Part shown: positions 1 to 6,572 of the stretch, piece by piece | How the letters are laid out: every line of letters starts with the position of its first letter | Numbering within the stretch: the first letter of the stretch is position 1 | Source: Ruminococcus sp. | GTDB lineage: Bacteria > Bacillota > Clostridia > Oscillospirales > Acutalibacteraceae | DNA length: 15,324 bases | NCBI GenBank assembly: GCA_003521625.1 | Contig: DPHV01000014.1 | Span: 1-15,324, forward strand | Direction of reading: 5' to 3' | The notes under the pieces: generated by a model | What the model was told of the DNA's origin: nothing | The model's database searches: none | What the model saw: the letters and a program-made list of their open reading frames with translations, nothing else | Translations under genes and position numbers: made by a program

Positions 1-105
1 CAGTTCGCCGCTACAATATTATAATACTATCTCTGCGGCAACGCCGCATATAAATTAATTCGGGCACTAAACTTTTCTATTATTGCAACCTATCCACTCG
101 ACCAC
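1..105 (-). repeat. Copy 1 of a 105-nt intergenic repeat (inverted relative to the copy at 9580-9684)
   Basis: Read on the minus strand, this stretch starts GTGGTCGAGTGGATAGGTT and ends GTAGCGGCGAACTG. It matches 9580-9684 on the plus strand over 105 positions without gaps; I count about 9 mismatches (about 91% identity). It carries a small perfect hairpin (TGCGGC-GTT-GCCGCA). The copy may continue beyond the left window edge. No open frame here looks genuine. It is probably a non-coding dispersed element; its family is not recognised. Confidence 0.85.
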
Positions 106-138
106 AATTCCGAATTACGCATTCCGAATTCCGCATTA
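106..138 (-). repeat. Modular AATTCGGAATGCGTAAT-type intergenic repeat
   Basis: On the minus strand this reads as overlapping words GCGGAATTCGGAAT and GGAATGCGTAATTCGG. The same words in a slightly different order occur at 11022-11053. It abuts the 105-nt repeat directly, in the position occupied by a different short repeat (GTGGAGTTTGGAGTGTGG type) at the second copy. Part of it forms the left arm of the hairpin at 127-161. Confidence 0.65.
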
Positions 139-161
139 AATTATAGTTTAGCGGAATTTTT
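127..161 (+). terminator. Terminator-like hairpin built from repeat sequence
   Basis: AATTCCGC pairs with GCGGAATT, extended by TAAA/TTTA after a two-base bulge, with loop TTATAG, followed by a T run (TTTTT ending at 161). It would end a plus-strand transcript entering from the left of the window and insulate the arsR promoter. The left arm belongs to the modular repeat at 106-138. Confidence 0.5.
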
Positions 162-192
162 ATAAATAAATCCAATTTTTTCATAATACCTA

Positions 193-221
193 TTGACAAT
201 CAAATGTATCGGTGGTATATT
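193..221 (+). promoter_or_regulatory. Sigma-A-type promoter of the arsR-P1B ATPase operon
   Basis: -35 TTGACA (193-198, consensus), 17-bp spacer, -10 TATATT (216-221), preceded by TGG as an extended -10 element. The expected transcription start (near 228) falls on the edge of the operator palindrome at 228-253. Confidence 0.8.
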
Positions 222-227
222 TATATT

Positions 228-253
228 AACATATGAACATTTATTCATATGTT
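228..253 (+). promoter_or_regulatory. ArsR/SmtB-type operator palindrome
   Basis: AACATATGAA (228-237) and TTCATATGTT (244-253) form a perfect 10-bp inverted repeat around CATTTA. The core, ATATGAACAT then TTATTCATAT, fits the 12-2-12 operator described for SmtB/CzrA/CadC regulators. It lies just downstream of the -10 box over the expected start site, so the apo-repressor encoded at 282 should block initiation until metal binds. Autoregulation is inferred from position and family. Confidence 0.8.
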
Positions 254-281
254 CAACTATTTTTAATAAAGGGGAATCTTT

Positions 282-602
282 ATGGAAAATAAAATCACAC
301 CTGCACAACATACCGAAATGCCCGACCTTGAGGTGCTGTTTGACCTTGCCGACCTTTTTAAGGTTTTCGGCGACTCAACGAGAATCAGAATTATGTTCAC
401 AATTTCCGACACCGAAATGTCGGTTCTGAGCATTGCCGAGGCTCTTAATATGGAGCAGAGCACTATTTCCCACCAGCTTCGTGTACTACGTCAGAACAAG
501 CTTGTGCGTGTGCGCAGGGAGGGCAAGCAGATTTACTACAGCCTTGACGACGACCACGTAAAGAAAATCATCGAAATGGGACTTGACCACGTTCTCGAAT
601 AA
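282..602 (+). CDS. ArsR/SmtB-family zinc-responsive repressor (CzrA/SmtB type)
   Basis: Winged-helix metal-sensing repressor of 106 residues, the usual family length. The recognition region is about 52-71 (NMEQSTISHQLRVLR, with the typical STxSxHLxxL pattern) and the wing about 75-88. At the C terminus, D90-x-H92-x10-H103-x2-E106 exactly reproduces the alpha-5 metal site DxHx10Hx2(E/H) of SmtB and CzrA. The N-terminal region has no cysteines, so a CadC-type alpha-3N site is absent. This points to Zn(II) (or Co(II)) sensing rather than Cd/Pb. The ATG follows an AAAGGGG ribosome site. The stop overlaps the ribosome site of the ATPase gene 9 nt downstream, so the two form an operon, autoregulated through the operator at 228-253. 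Confidence 0.92.
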   Translation: MENKITPAQHTEMPDLEVLFDLADLFKVFGDSTRIRIMFTISDTEMSVLSIAEALNMEQSTISHQLRVLRQNKLVRVRREGKQIYYSLDDDHVKKIIEMGLDHVLE

Positions 603-611
603 GGAGGATTT

Positions 612-2687
612 ATGAAGAAGTATACCTACACTCTTGAAAATCTCAACTGTGCTCACTGTGCGTCAAAAATTGAAAGCAAGATTGCGGATACGCAGGGCTT
701 TGAAAACGTGAGCTTTAATTTTGCCACAAAAATTCTTTCCTTCTCCTCCGAAAATCCCGATTCGCTCTTGCAGATTCAGCAGATTTGCGACAGCATTGAG
801 GACGGCGTAACCGTAGTTGACAGCAGTAAAAAAACAAAAGAAAAGCAATCGGGCAAAATAAATGCAGACACCGTAATGCTGATTGCTGCAATCGTTCTGG
901 GAGTTGCGGCGTTTGTTCTTCACCTTGTACTGCCCGATAATCAGACTTTTTCAACCGTTATTCTCTTAATTTTAAGCGTAGAGGCAACTTTACTTTCAGG
1001 CTATAAAATATTTATTAAAGGTATTAAAAACGCAGTAAAGCTGAAAATTGACGAAACCGTACTGCTCGCCGTTGCAGTTGTCGCCGCTTTCTGCCTTGGC
1101 GAATTTGTTGAGGCGGCTATGGTAACAATCCTCTTTTCGCTCGGTGAATTTATCGAGGACATCGCCGTTGACGCATCTCGCAGGGATATTGAAAAGCTTG
1201 CGCAGATTCGCCCCGATACGGCTACAATCGTAAAAGACGGAATCGACACCGTTGTTCCTGCCGAAAGCGTAAAAACAGGAAGTATCATAACGGTTAAGCC
1301 CTACGAAAGACTTCCGCTTGACGGAGTTGTCACAAAGGGAAAATCCACTCTCGACACCTCCGCACTTACAGGTGAAAGCCTGCCTGTTGACATAACGGTC
1401 GGCAGTGAAGTAATGAGCGGCGCAATCAACGGAAACGGGCTTATTGAAATCAGAACGACAAAGGAGTACGGCAACAGCACTGCATCGAGAATTTTACAGC
1501 TCGTTGAGGACGCCGCCGCACGCAAAGGACAAAAGGAAAAGCTGATTACCCGCTTTGCGTCAATCTACACTCCGATTGTAATTATCATCGCCGCCGCAAT
1601 TGCGTTTATCCCGCCTCTGCTCTGTCTGGGCGAATTCAGCGAATGGATTTACAGGGCGCTCGTTTGTCTGGTTGCATCCTGCCCTTGCGCTATTGTAATT
1701 TCCGTTCCCCTCTCCTATTATTCGGGAATCGGAGCGGCTTCCAAAATCGGTGTTCTTATTAAGGGCGGAAAATACATTGAAGCTCTTGCAAAGGCTGATT
1801 CATTCGTCTTTGACAAAACGGGAACGCTGACAAGCGGCAGGCTTGAGGTTGAAAACATAACTACCTTTGGTACTTACGGTGAAAGCGAGGTTCTCACCCT
1901 TGCCGCCGCCTGTGAAAAACATTCCGTTCATCCCGTTGCAACTGCGATTAAGAAAAAAGCCGAGAATCTGAAACTTCCACAGCTTTCCGACTACAGCGAA
2001 TCGGCAGGTCACGGCACAAGCGCAGTTTACAACGGCAAAAAGCTTGAATGCGGCGGAATTAAAATTCTGAGTGACGAGCAGAAAAAGCTTGCAGGCAACG
2101 CATCTGTTTTTGTTGTCTATGACGGAGAGCTTATTGGCGCACTGAGCGTGAGCGACACAGTAAGAGCGGAATCGCAGGAAGTTATTTCAAAGCTGAAAAA
2201 GCTCGGAGTAAAAAACACCGTAATGCTCACAGGCGACTCAAAGAGCAATGCCGACAAGGTAAGCAAAAAGCTCGGACTTGACAAGTGCTATTCAAATCTT
2301 CTGCCGAGTGACAAGCTCGATAAGGTTGAAGAAATTAAAACGCAGTCAAAGGCGGTCTGCTTTGTCGGCGACGGAATCAACGATGCACCGGTACTTTCGG
2401 CAAGCGACTGCGGAATTGCAATGGGACTTGGCAGCGAGGCAGCAATTGAAGCGTCAGACGCAGTTCTTTCTTCGGGAAACCTTGTAAAACTTCCCGATGC
2501 AATTAAGCTGTCACGCAAGGTTATGAGAACAGTCAAGACAAACATAATTTTTGCTCTCACCATAAAGGCGGCTGTAATCATCCTTGCCGCATTCGGAATT
2601 GCATCAATGTGGATGTCGGTAATTGCAGATACGGGCGTAAGCGTTGCCTGCGTACTGTACGCCGCAAGGCTTTTAAAATCAAAATAG
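612..2687 (+). CDS. zntA/cadA-like: P1B-type heavy-metal ATPase, zinc/cadmium efflux (ZntA/CadA type)
   Basis: Exports divalent soft metals across the cytoplasmic membrane using ATP. 691 residues. An N-terminal heavy-metal-associated domain carries C13-x2-C16. The actuator motif TGES is at 253-256, the transmembrane CPC motif at 357-359, the phosphorylation site at D401-KTGT, the HP dipeptide at 440-441, TGD at 540-542 and GDGINDAP from 586. In the last membrane helices, K652 and the ADTG at 672-675 (D673) match the Lys and Asp that mark the P1B-2 (Zn/Cd/Pb) class rather than Cu ATPases. This agrees with the zinc-type sensor upstream. The ribosome site AAGGAGG overlaps the arsR stop, so the two genes are co-translated. 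The choice between zinc and cadmium as main substrate cannot be made from sequence. Confidence 0.93.
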   Translation: MKKYTYTLENLNCAHCASKIESKIADTQGFENVSFNFATKILSFSSENPDSLLQIQQICDSIEDGVTVVDSSKKTKEKQSGKINADTVMLIAAIVLGVAAFVLHLVLPDNQTFSTVILLILSVEATLLSGYKIFIKGIKNAVKLKIDETVLLAVAVVAAFCLGEFVEAAMVTILFSLGEFIEDIAVDASRRDIEKLAQIRPDTATIVKDGIDTVVPAESVKTGSIITVKPYERLPLDGVVTKGKSTLDTSALTGESLPVDITVGSEVMSGAINGNGLIEIRTTKEYGNSTASRILQLVEDAAARKGQKEKLITRFASIYTPIVIIIAAAIAFIPPLLCLGEFSEWIYRALVCLVASCPCAIVISVPLSYYSGIGAASKIGVLIKGGKYIEALAKADSFVFDKTGTLTSGRLEVENITTFGTYGESEVLTLAAACEKHSVHPVATAIKKKAENLKLPQLSDYSESAGHGTSAVYNGKKLECGGIKILSDEQKKLAGNASVFVVYDGELIGALSVSDTVRAESQEVISKLKKLGVKNTVMLTGDSKSNADKVSKKLGLDKCYSNLLPSDKLDKVEEIKTQSKAVCFVGDGINDAPVLSASDCGIAMGLGSEAAIEASDAVLSSGNLVKLPDAIKLSRKVMRTVKTNIIFALTIKAAVIILAAFGIASMWMSVIADTGVSVACVLYAARLLKSK

Positions 2688-2693
2688 TTTCTC

Positions 2694-2722
2694 TTGACTA
2701 ACCGACGTTTGCCGTATAAAAT
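2694..2722 (+). promoter_or_regulatory. Probable promoter of the cation diffusion facilitator gene
   Basis: TTGACT (2694-2699), 17-bp spacer, TAAAAT (2717-2722). It lies immediately after the ATPase stop and no terminator-like hairpin separates the genes, so both read-through and independent expression are possible. Confidence 0.55.
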
Positions 2723-2747
2723 AGCTTATTAGAGCATAAAACCAGCA

Positions 2748-2768
2748 GGCATATTATGGTAATATGCC
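2748..2768 (+). promoter_or_regulatory. Inverted repeat in the leader of the cation diffusion facilitator gene
   Basis: GGCATATTA - TGG - TAATATGCC is a perfect 9-bp inverted repeat about 20 nt downstream of the predicted transcription start and 20 nt before the start codon. No T run follows, so it is not an ordinary terminator. It could be an operator for a metal regulator or an RNA hairpin in the 5' leader. Confidence 0.5.
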
Positions 2769-2788
2769 CTGATTCTAAAAAGTAAGCG

Positions 2789-3970
2789 GTGTTTGTTTTG
2801 ATAAAGCTATTGACAAGGCTGTTTGTAAAAAACAGCGAAGATATTAAAAATCCCGAGGTTCGTTCTGCATACGGCAATATGTCGGGCATTGTGGGAATTT
2901 TCCTCAACCTGTGCCTTTTTGCCGCCAAGCTGACGGCAGGCATTGTGTCTGCTTCAATTTCCGTAGTTGCCGACGCTTTCAACAACCTTTCCGATGCAGG
3001 AAGCTCGGTTGTGACTTTTCTCGGTTTCAAGCTTGCAAGCCGTCCTGCCGACAAGGAACATCCCTTCGGTCACGGTAGATACGAATACGTTGCAGGTCTG
3101 GGAATTTCCGTTGTAATTCTGCTTGTCGGAATCGAACTTCTGAAAAGCTCAATCGGCAAGATTATATCGCCTGATTCATCAACCGAAATAACGCTTGTTT
3201 CTGCTTGTATTCTAATTGCTTCGGTTGCAGTAAAGCTGTGGATGTACTTCTTTAATAAAATTCTTTCAAAGAAAATTAATTCCTCTGCACTTAAAGCAAC
3301 CTCTCTTGATTCGCTGACCGACTGCGTTGCAACGACGATCGTGCTTATCGGTCTTGTGATTTCAAATTTAACGGGACTTATGATAGACGGCTACCTCGGT
3401 GCGGCGGTTGCGATATTCATTCTGTTTACGGGCGTAAGCACATTTAAGGAAAGCCTTTCTCCCCTGCTCGGTAATCCGCCTGACGCTGAATTTGTAAACG
3501 ACATTAAAGACACTGTAATGCAGGACGATATGATTGTGGGCATACACGATTTAATCGTTCACGATTACGGTCCGGGAAGATGTATAATCTCGCTCCACGC
3601 TGAAATTCCGAGCAACGAGGATATTTTAAAGGCTCACGACTCTATTGATTTGATTGAAAAAACGCTTGAGCGGAAGTTTAACTGTATGGCTACAATCCAT
3701 ATGGACCCGATTGCCACCGACGACGAGTACACTTTGAATTTAAAAGACAGAGTGTGCAGAGAATTATGCGGTGAAGACAGCGGAATTTCAATTCACGATT
3801 TCAGAGTTGTAAAGGGCGACACGCACACAAACGTAATTTTTGACCTTGTTGTGCCGCACGGTTTCAAGCAGAGCAATGATGAAATCCGCAAAACTGCAAA
3901 AGATAAAATCCGCACGATTGACCCGAAGCTAATCCCCGTTATGCATATTGAAAAATCATTTACTGAATAA
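2789..3970 (+). CDS. Cation diffusion facilitator, probable Mn(II) exporter, with two tandem C-terminal domains
   Basis: Membrane metal/proton antiporter of the CDF family. About six membrane segments lie between residues 35 and 215. The metal site reads N65-x3-D69 in helix 2 and D174-x3-D178 in helix 5. Zinc CDFs such as YiiP carry HxxxD in helix 5; Asn/Asp-Asp-Asp-Asp sets are associated with Mn-type members (MntE, MneP). The loop motif HPFGHGRYE is at 91-99. After the usual cytoplasmic domain (about 235-306, GIHDLIVHDYGPGR...), a second, similar block follows (about 333-391, SIHDFRVVKGDTHTN...), so the cytoplasmic domain appears duplicated; 393 residues is long for the family. The start is uncertain: GTG at 2789, or TTG at 2798 with GGTG upstream. 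The gene follows the zinc-efflux operon. Mn specificity is inference. Confidence 0.85.
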   Translation: MFVLIKLLTRLFVKNSEDIKNPEVRSAYGNMSGIVGIFLNLCLFAAKLTAGIVSASISVVADAFNNLSDAGSSVVTFLGFKLASRPADKEHPFGHGRYEYVAGLGISVVILLVGIELLKSSIGKIISPDSSTEITLVSACILIASVAVKLWMYFFNKILSKKINSSALKATSLDSLTDCVATTIVLIGLVISNLTGLMIDGYLGAAVAIFILFTGVSTFKESLSPLLGNPPDAEFVNDIKDTVMQDDMIVGIHDLIVHDYGPGRCIISLHAEIPSNEDILKAHDSIDLIEKTLERKFNCMATIHMDPIATDDEYTLNLKDRVCRELCGEDSGISIHDFRVVKGDTHTNVIFDLVVPHGFKQSNDEIRKTAKDKIRTIDPKLIPVMHIEKSFTE

Positions 3971-3976
3971 TTAATC

Positions 3977-4016
3977 AAAGACTGTCGTAAAGCAAAAAGC
4001 TCTATGACAGTCTTTT
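3977..4016. terminator. Bidirectional terminator between the CDF and degV genes
   Basis: AAAGACTGTC (3977-3986) pairs with GACAGTCTTT (4006-4015), with partial inner pairing to an AAAAA loop. T-rich tails follow on both strands. It lies between two convergent genes. Confidence 0.85.
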
Positions 4017-4023
4017 AATATGC

Positions 4024-4881
4024 TTAACGAATAGCCGAAAAACCTATGCATTCTCCGCCTGTGTGTGCCGTTACCGCACTGCCGATTTGAAAGCACCACG
4101 ATTTTTTGAATCCCATTCTGTGCGCCTGACGTTTCAGCGAAAACAGAAGTCCCCTGTTGATTTTATATCCGTAGCCGATTATGATAAAATCCTTTGACGG
4201 TTTATTCCTGCTTACAAAATCCGACATAAGGCTGTCTGCAATTCTGTAAAGACTTCCCCTGTACTTTTTGCCGCTTTCAAGCACACCGTTTTCAATCGTA
4301 ATGCAGGGCTTTATGTTCAGCATTGACGCTCCGAAATGCGCAACTCCCGATATTCTTCCGCCTGCTTTCAGATAATCAAGACTGTCGAGCACAAACGAAC
4401 AGCAGACGTTTTTCCTCTGACTGCAAATAATTGACACGCACTCGTTAAGCGAATGGCTTTTGCCTAATCTGCCGACAATTTCACAAGCCTTAATTATCAG
4501 CGCACCTGCACCGATTGAGCCGCTCCGGGAATCTATCACCTGCAATCTTGACGGCGGAAACTCCTTTGACGCTATTACGGCGTTCTGATACGACACCGAA
4601 AGCTTTGACGAATAGGCAATATGGATTATTCTGCAATCGGGATATTTTCGGAAAATATTTCTGAAATGCGCTGAATATTCCCCTAAATTTGGTGCAGAGG
4701 TTACGGGCAGCTTGCCTGACTCCTTAAAAAAGCGTTCTGCCTCTGCTACGTCAAATTCACCGTCAAAAAACATTTTTCTGCCGAATGTGATGTGCATAGG
4801 CAGTATCTCAATGCAGTTCGGAACACTTATTTTCCATGGCAGGTCAGAGCCGCTTTCAGTTGAAATAATTATTCTGCTCAA
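4024..4881 (-). CDS. DegV/FakB-family fatty-acid-binding protein
   Basis: DegV-fold protein that binds a fatty acid. Characterised relatives (FakB) present the acid to the FakA kinase for acyl-phosphate formation and phospholipid synthesis. 285 residues, the normal size. N-terminal IIISTESGSDLP (4-15), TSAP at 61-64, the SSKLSVSYQNA segment at 91-101, LDYLKAGGRIS at 168-178, and HTGGECIG at 273-280, where most relatives have HTGPG. I place the start at TTG 4881 because GGAGG lies 8 nt upstream and the fold's first strand begins at once. An upstream in-frame ATG would add 28 residues unlike the family. The FakA partner is not in the window. The DUF1540 gene lies 112 nt upstream in the same direction. 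Confidence 0.9.
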   Translation of the reverse strand: MSRIIISTESGSDLPWKISVPNCIEILPMHITFGRKMFFDGEFDVAEAERFFKESGKLPVTSAPNLGEYSAHFRNIFRKYPDCRIIHIAYSSKLSVSYQNAVIASKEFPPSRLQVIDSRSGSIGAGALIIKACEIVGRLGKSHSLNECVSIICSQRKNVCCSFVLDSLDYLKAGGRISGVAHFGASMLNIKPCITIENGVLESGKKYRGSLYRIADSLMSDFVSRNKPSKDFIIIGYGYKINRGLLFSLKRQAHRMGFKKSWCFQIGSAVTAHTGGECIGFSAIR

Positions 4882-4993
4882 ACAAATTTCCTCCGTTAAG
4901 TAAATGTAAACAAAGCGCCCCCAACCTTTGCGGTTGAGGGTACTTCGGCAATCCGAGAACATCACGGACTGAAATCGGAAACATTTTCCTTAA
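4882..4993 (-). other. Hairpin-rich spacer between the DUF1540 gene and degV
   Basis: On the minus strand this 112-nt spacer contains, in order, GGAAA/TTTCC (4977-4989), TCGG/CCGA (4945-4956) and a stronger 9-bp stem CCCTCAACC-GCAAA-GGTTGGGGG (4918-4940, one U-G pair), then the GGAGG of degV. No T run follows the last stem, so a simple terminator is unlikely. I could not match it to a riboswitch class I know. It may be an mRNA leader or processing element. Confidence 0.35.
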
Positions 4994-5176
4994 TCACTGA
5001 CAGCAGCTTTTAGCTACAAAGCTCTGGCAGTCTGTGCACTGACAAACCGTCGGGTTTGCCTCGTGAGTACCCACCTTGATTGACTCAAGCGAGCAGAAGT
5101 TCTTTGTGCTGTTGTGATTTTTACAGTTTGTTACGGTGCAGGCAATGCTCTGATTTGCATATGAATTGTCTGTCAT
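4994..5176 (-). CDS. Small Cys-rich DUF1540 protein
   Basis: 60 residues with cysteines at 13, 18, 28, 45, 47, 50, 58 and 59. The arrangement CTVTNCKNHNSTKNFC...IKV...CQCTDCQSF fits the short DUF1540 family common in Clostridia, which presumably binds a metal or forms disulfides; the function is unknown. A strong ribosome site (GAGGTGA, 6 nt before the ATG) supports a real gene. It has no signal peptide or membrane segment. It is divergent from the small membrane protein gene at 5330 and may be co-transcribed with degV. An inverted repeat (5199-5231) lies in its leader. Confidence 0.82.
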   Translation of the reverse strand: MTDNSYANQSIACTVTNCKNHNSTKNFCSLESIKVGTHEANPTVCQCTDCQSFVAKSCCQ

Positions 5177-5198
5177 TTTTCTTCACCTCATTAAATTT

Positions 5199-5231
5199 TG
5201 TGCGGTATTTCCGCTTTGACAATACCGCACA
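5199..5231. promoter_or_regulatory. 11-bp inverted repeat upstream of the DUF1540 gene
   Basis: TGTGCGGTATT (5199-5209) and AATACCGCACA (5221-5231) are perfect complements with an 11-nt spacer. It sits between two divergent genes, 10 nt beyond the DUF1540 ribosome site. It could be an operator shared by both genes or a leader hairpin. It lacks a terminator-like T tail. Confidence 0.55.
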
Positions 5232-5329
5232 TTTTGCACGGTGCTGTCCATATTATTTTACATAGCTTTAATCAATTTATACGCACCAATTTTAAATTTT
5301 ATAATAAAATGTAATGAGGTGAATTGCAT

Positions 5330-5662
5330 ATGGATGTTCTGTCAGCTGTCATTCTGGTTGTTTTTGCCGTAATCGGCGTCATTTCGGTTGTGCGTGACCT
5401 GACGTGCTTTCTGTTCAGATACAAAAATGACAATTCGGTGATGTTTGTCACGCCGATAAACGGAAAGTGTGATGACGCAGAGCTTATTCTGCGAAGTGCT
5501 GTAGCAAAGGTCAGATGGGTAAGCCACGGCAAGCACGATTATGTAATCTGCCTCGACTGTGATATGGACGATGAAACAAGGCAGATTTGCGAAAAAGTCT
5601 GTGAGGAATACGGCTTTGCAAAGCTTATGAGCAAAAATGAATTTTTAGAATTGATGAAATAA
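5330..5662 (+). CDS. Small membrane-anchored protein of unknown function
   Basis: 110 residues, not recognised. One hydrophobic segment near the N terminus (about 4-22) is followed by a cytoplasmic-type soluble domain of about 85 residues with cysteines at 47, 74, 77, 87 and 91. The CLDC motif (74-77) in a mixed alpha/beta-looking region (YVICLDCDMDDETRQICEKVCEEYG) suggests metal or redox chemistry, but this is a guess. I chose ATG 5330 because AGGTGA ends 7 nt upstream; an in-frame TTG at 5324 is too close to it. A TATAAT at 5300-5305 may be the -10 box, but the -35 is poor. The gene is followed by a strong terminator, so it is probably monocistronic. Confidence 0.75.
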   Translation: MDVLSAVILVVFAVIGVISVVRDLTCFLFRYKNDNSVMFVTPINGKCDDAELILRSAVAKVRWVSHGKHDYVICLDCDMDDETRQICEKVCEEYGFAKLMSKNEFLELMK

Positions 5663-5682
5663 TATTGTAAATTTTTGAATCA

Positions 5683-5722
5683 AAAACTGCCCCGAAAGCA
5701 ACTTTCAGGGCAGTTTTATTTT
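5683..5722. terminator. Bidirectional terminator
   Basis: AAAACTGCCC-c-GAAAG (5683-5698), loop CAA, CTTTC-a-GGGCAGTTTT (5702-5717), one internal mismatch, followed by ATTTT. The complementary strand also ends in TTTTTG, so it can serve both the small membrane protein gene and the CofE-like gene, which converge here. Confidence 0.87.
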
Positions 5723-5747
5723 GTAGTGATTGATTTATTTTATGCGC

Positions 5748-5779
5748 TGTGATAAAATTGAATTGAGATTTTAATCACA
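5748..5779. repeat. AT-rich inverted repeat downstream of the CofE-like gene
   Basis: TGTGATAAAAT (5748-5758) pairs with ATTTTaATCACA (5768-5779), one bulged base and a 9-nt loop. No T run follows on the minus strand, so its role as a terminator is doubtful; it may protect the 3' end of the message. Confidence 0.35.
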
Positions 5780-5804
5780 AAAACCTCAAAAGTCAGAAAT
5801 ATAT

Positions 5805-6503
5805 TTACTGCTTCTTGCGGATAAGGATAATCGGGGTTGTCTGCTGTCCCTGCCCGCAGGGGTTGTCAGCGATTAATCCGAGAAGCTCCTCTTCCGAAAG
5901 GGTTATGTCGGAAGAATAACCGAGTACTTCCTGTCCCAAATCGTTAGCGTCAACTATCATACAGCTCATTCCGAGCTTTTCTTTTATTTCATCGCAAACG
6001 CCCGACGGATTTTCGGGATTTTCAATGCCGATGTCACGGTATTCGCTCCACACGTGGTCGTAAAAGCCGTCAAGTCCTGCTACGTCCTTTCCGACGATTT
6101 CATAGAAAACGCCTTTCTTGCCGAACAGCTTACATACTCCGCCGGCAAAGCTTGCCCAAAGGACTTTAGGCAGACCTGCTTTCGTTATTGCGTACTGCAT
6201 TTTAATTGTTTCGCCAACGCCGACTCCTGTGTCGGGGTGTGAAGCGAATTTAGAAAGAAACTTTGCCCAGAAGCCGATTTTTAAGTCCTCACGCTTTACA
6301 ACTCTGTTCTGACAGAGTGCGATAATCTTTTCACTTGAGGAAACAATATCGCCCTCCTGATAAAGCGGAGAAACGTACTTTTTGAAAATTTCAATGTAAT
6401 CTTCGCCCTGCTTTACAAAATGTGTTTTGATAGCATGGCGCATATATGTAGTGCCGTTTACGGTAATTTCTACATTCTTACCCTCGTTTGCAACAAATTC
6501 CAT
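5805..6503 (-). CDS. CofE-like protein (F420_ligase family, PF01996)
   Basis: 232 residues resembling F420-0:gamma-L-glutamate ligase. EGDIVSSSEKIIALCQNRVV (50-69) corresponds to the family's 'GD-x-v-x-x-S/T-x-K' start, and IVDANDLGQEVLG (183-195) matches the metal/substrate-binding segment. True CofE adds glutamates to F420, but fermentative Clostridia are not known to make F420, so the substrate here is unknown; GTP-dependent peptide-ligase chemistry on another compound is possible. I chose ATG 6503 because GGAGG lies 8 nt upstream; an upstream in-frame TTG overlaps that site. It has its own strong promoter and no biosynthetic neighbours, so its role is not given by context. Confidence 0.78.
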   Translation of the reverse strand: MEFVANEGKNVEITVNGTTYMRHAIKTHFVKQGEDYIEIFKKYVSPLYQEGDIVSSSEKIIALCQNRVVKREDLKIGFWAKFLSKFASHPDTGVGVGETIKMQYAITKAGLPKVLWASFAGGVCKLFGKKGVFYEIVGKDVAGLDGFYDHVWSEYRDIGIENPENPSGVCDEIKEKLGMSCMIVDANDLGQEVLGYSSDITLSEEELLGLIADNPCGQGQQTTPIILIRKKQ

Positions 6504-6543
6504 TGCTATAACCTCCAAAGCTTTTGCTTTTATTATACATCTA

Positions 6544-6572
6544 ATTATATATTATTTGGCTTTATTTATCAA
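6544..6572 (-). promoter_or_regulatory. Promoter of the CofE-like gene
   Basis: On the minus strand, TTGATA (6572-6567), 17-bp spacer, TATAAT (6549-6544). The start codon is about 40 nt downstream. It lies in the 113-nt spacer shared with divergent recD2. Confidence 0.8.

Noticed and set aside
4882..4965. 28-residue N-terminal extension of the DegV-family protein
   Set aside because: The extension is unlike the family, covers the hairpin-rich spacer, and a GGAGG site lies 8 nt before the TTG at 4881, giving the normal length.
4856..4984. 42-codon minus-strand open frame before degV, with a short ISVRDVLGLP stretch recalling PucR N termini
   Set aside because: Ribosome-site spacing is only about 3 nt, the similarity ends after ten residues and it overlaps degV; chance is more likely than a gene fragment.
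5300..5305. Consensus TATAAT as promoter of the 110-residue gene
   Set aside because: No acceptable -35 at 16-18 bp, and the start site would fall almost on the ribosome site; left as a remark only.
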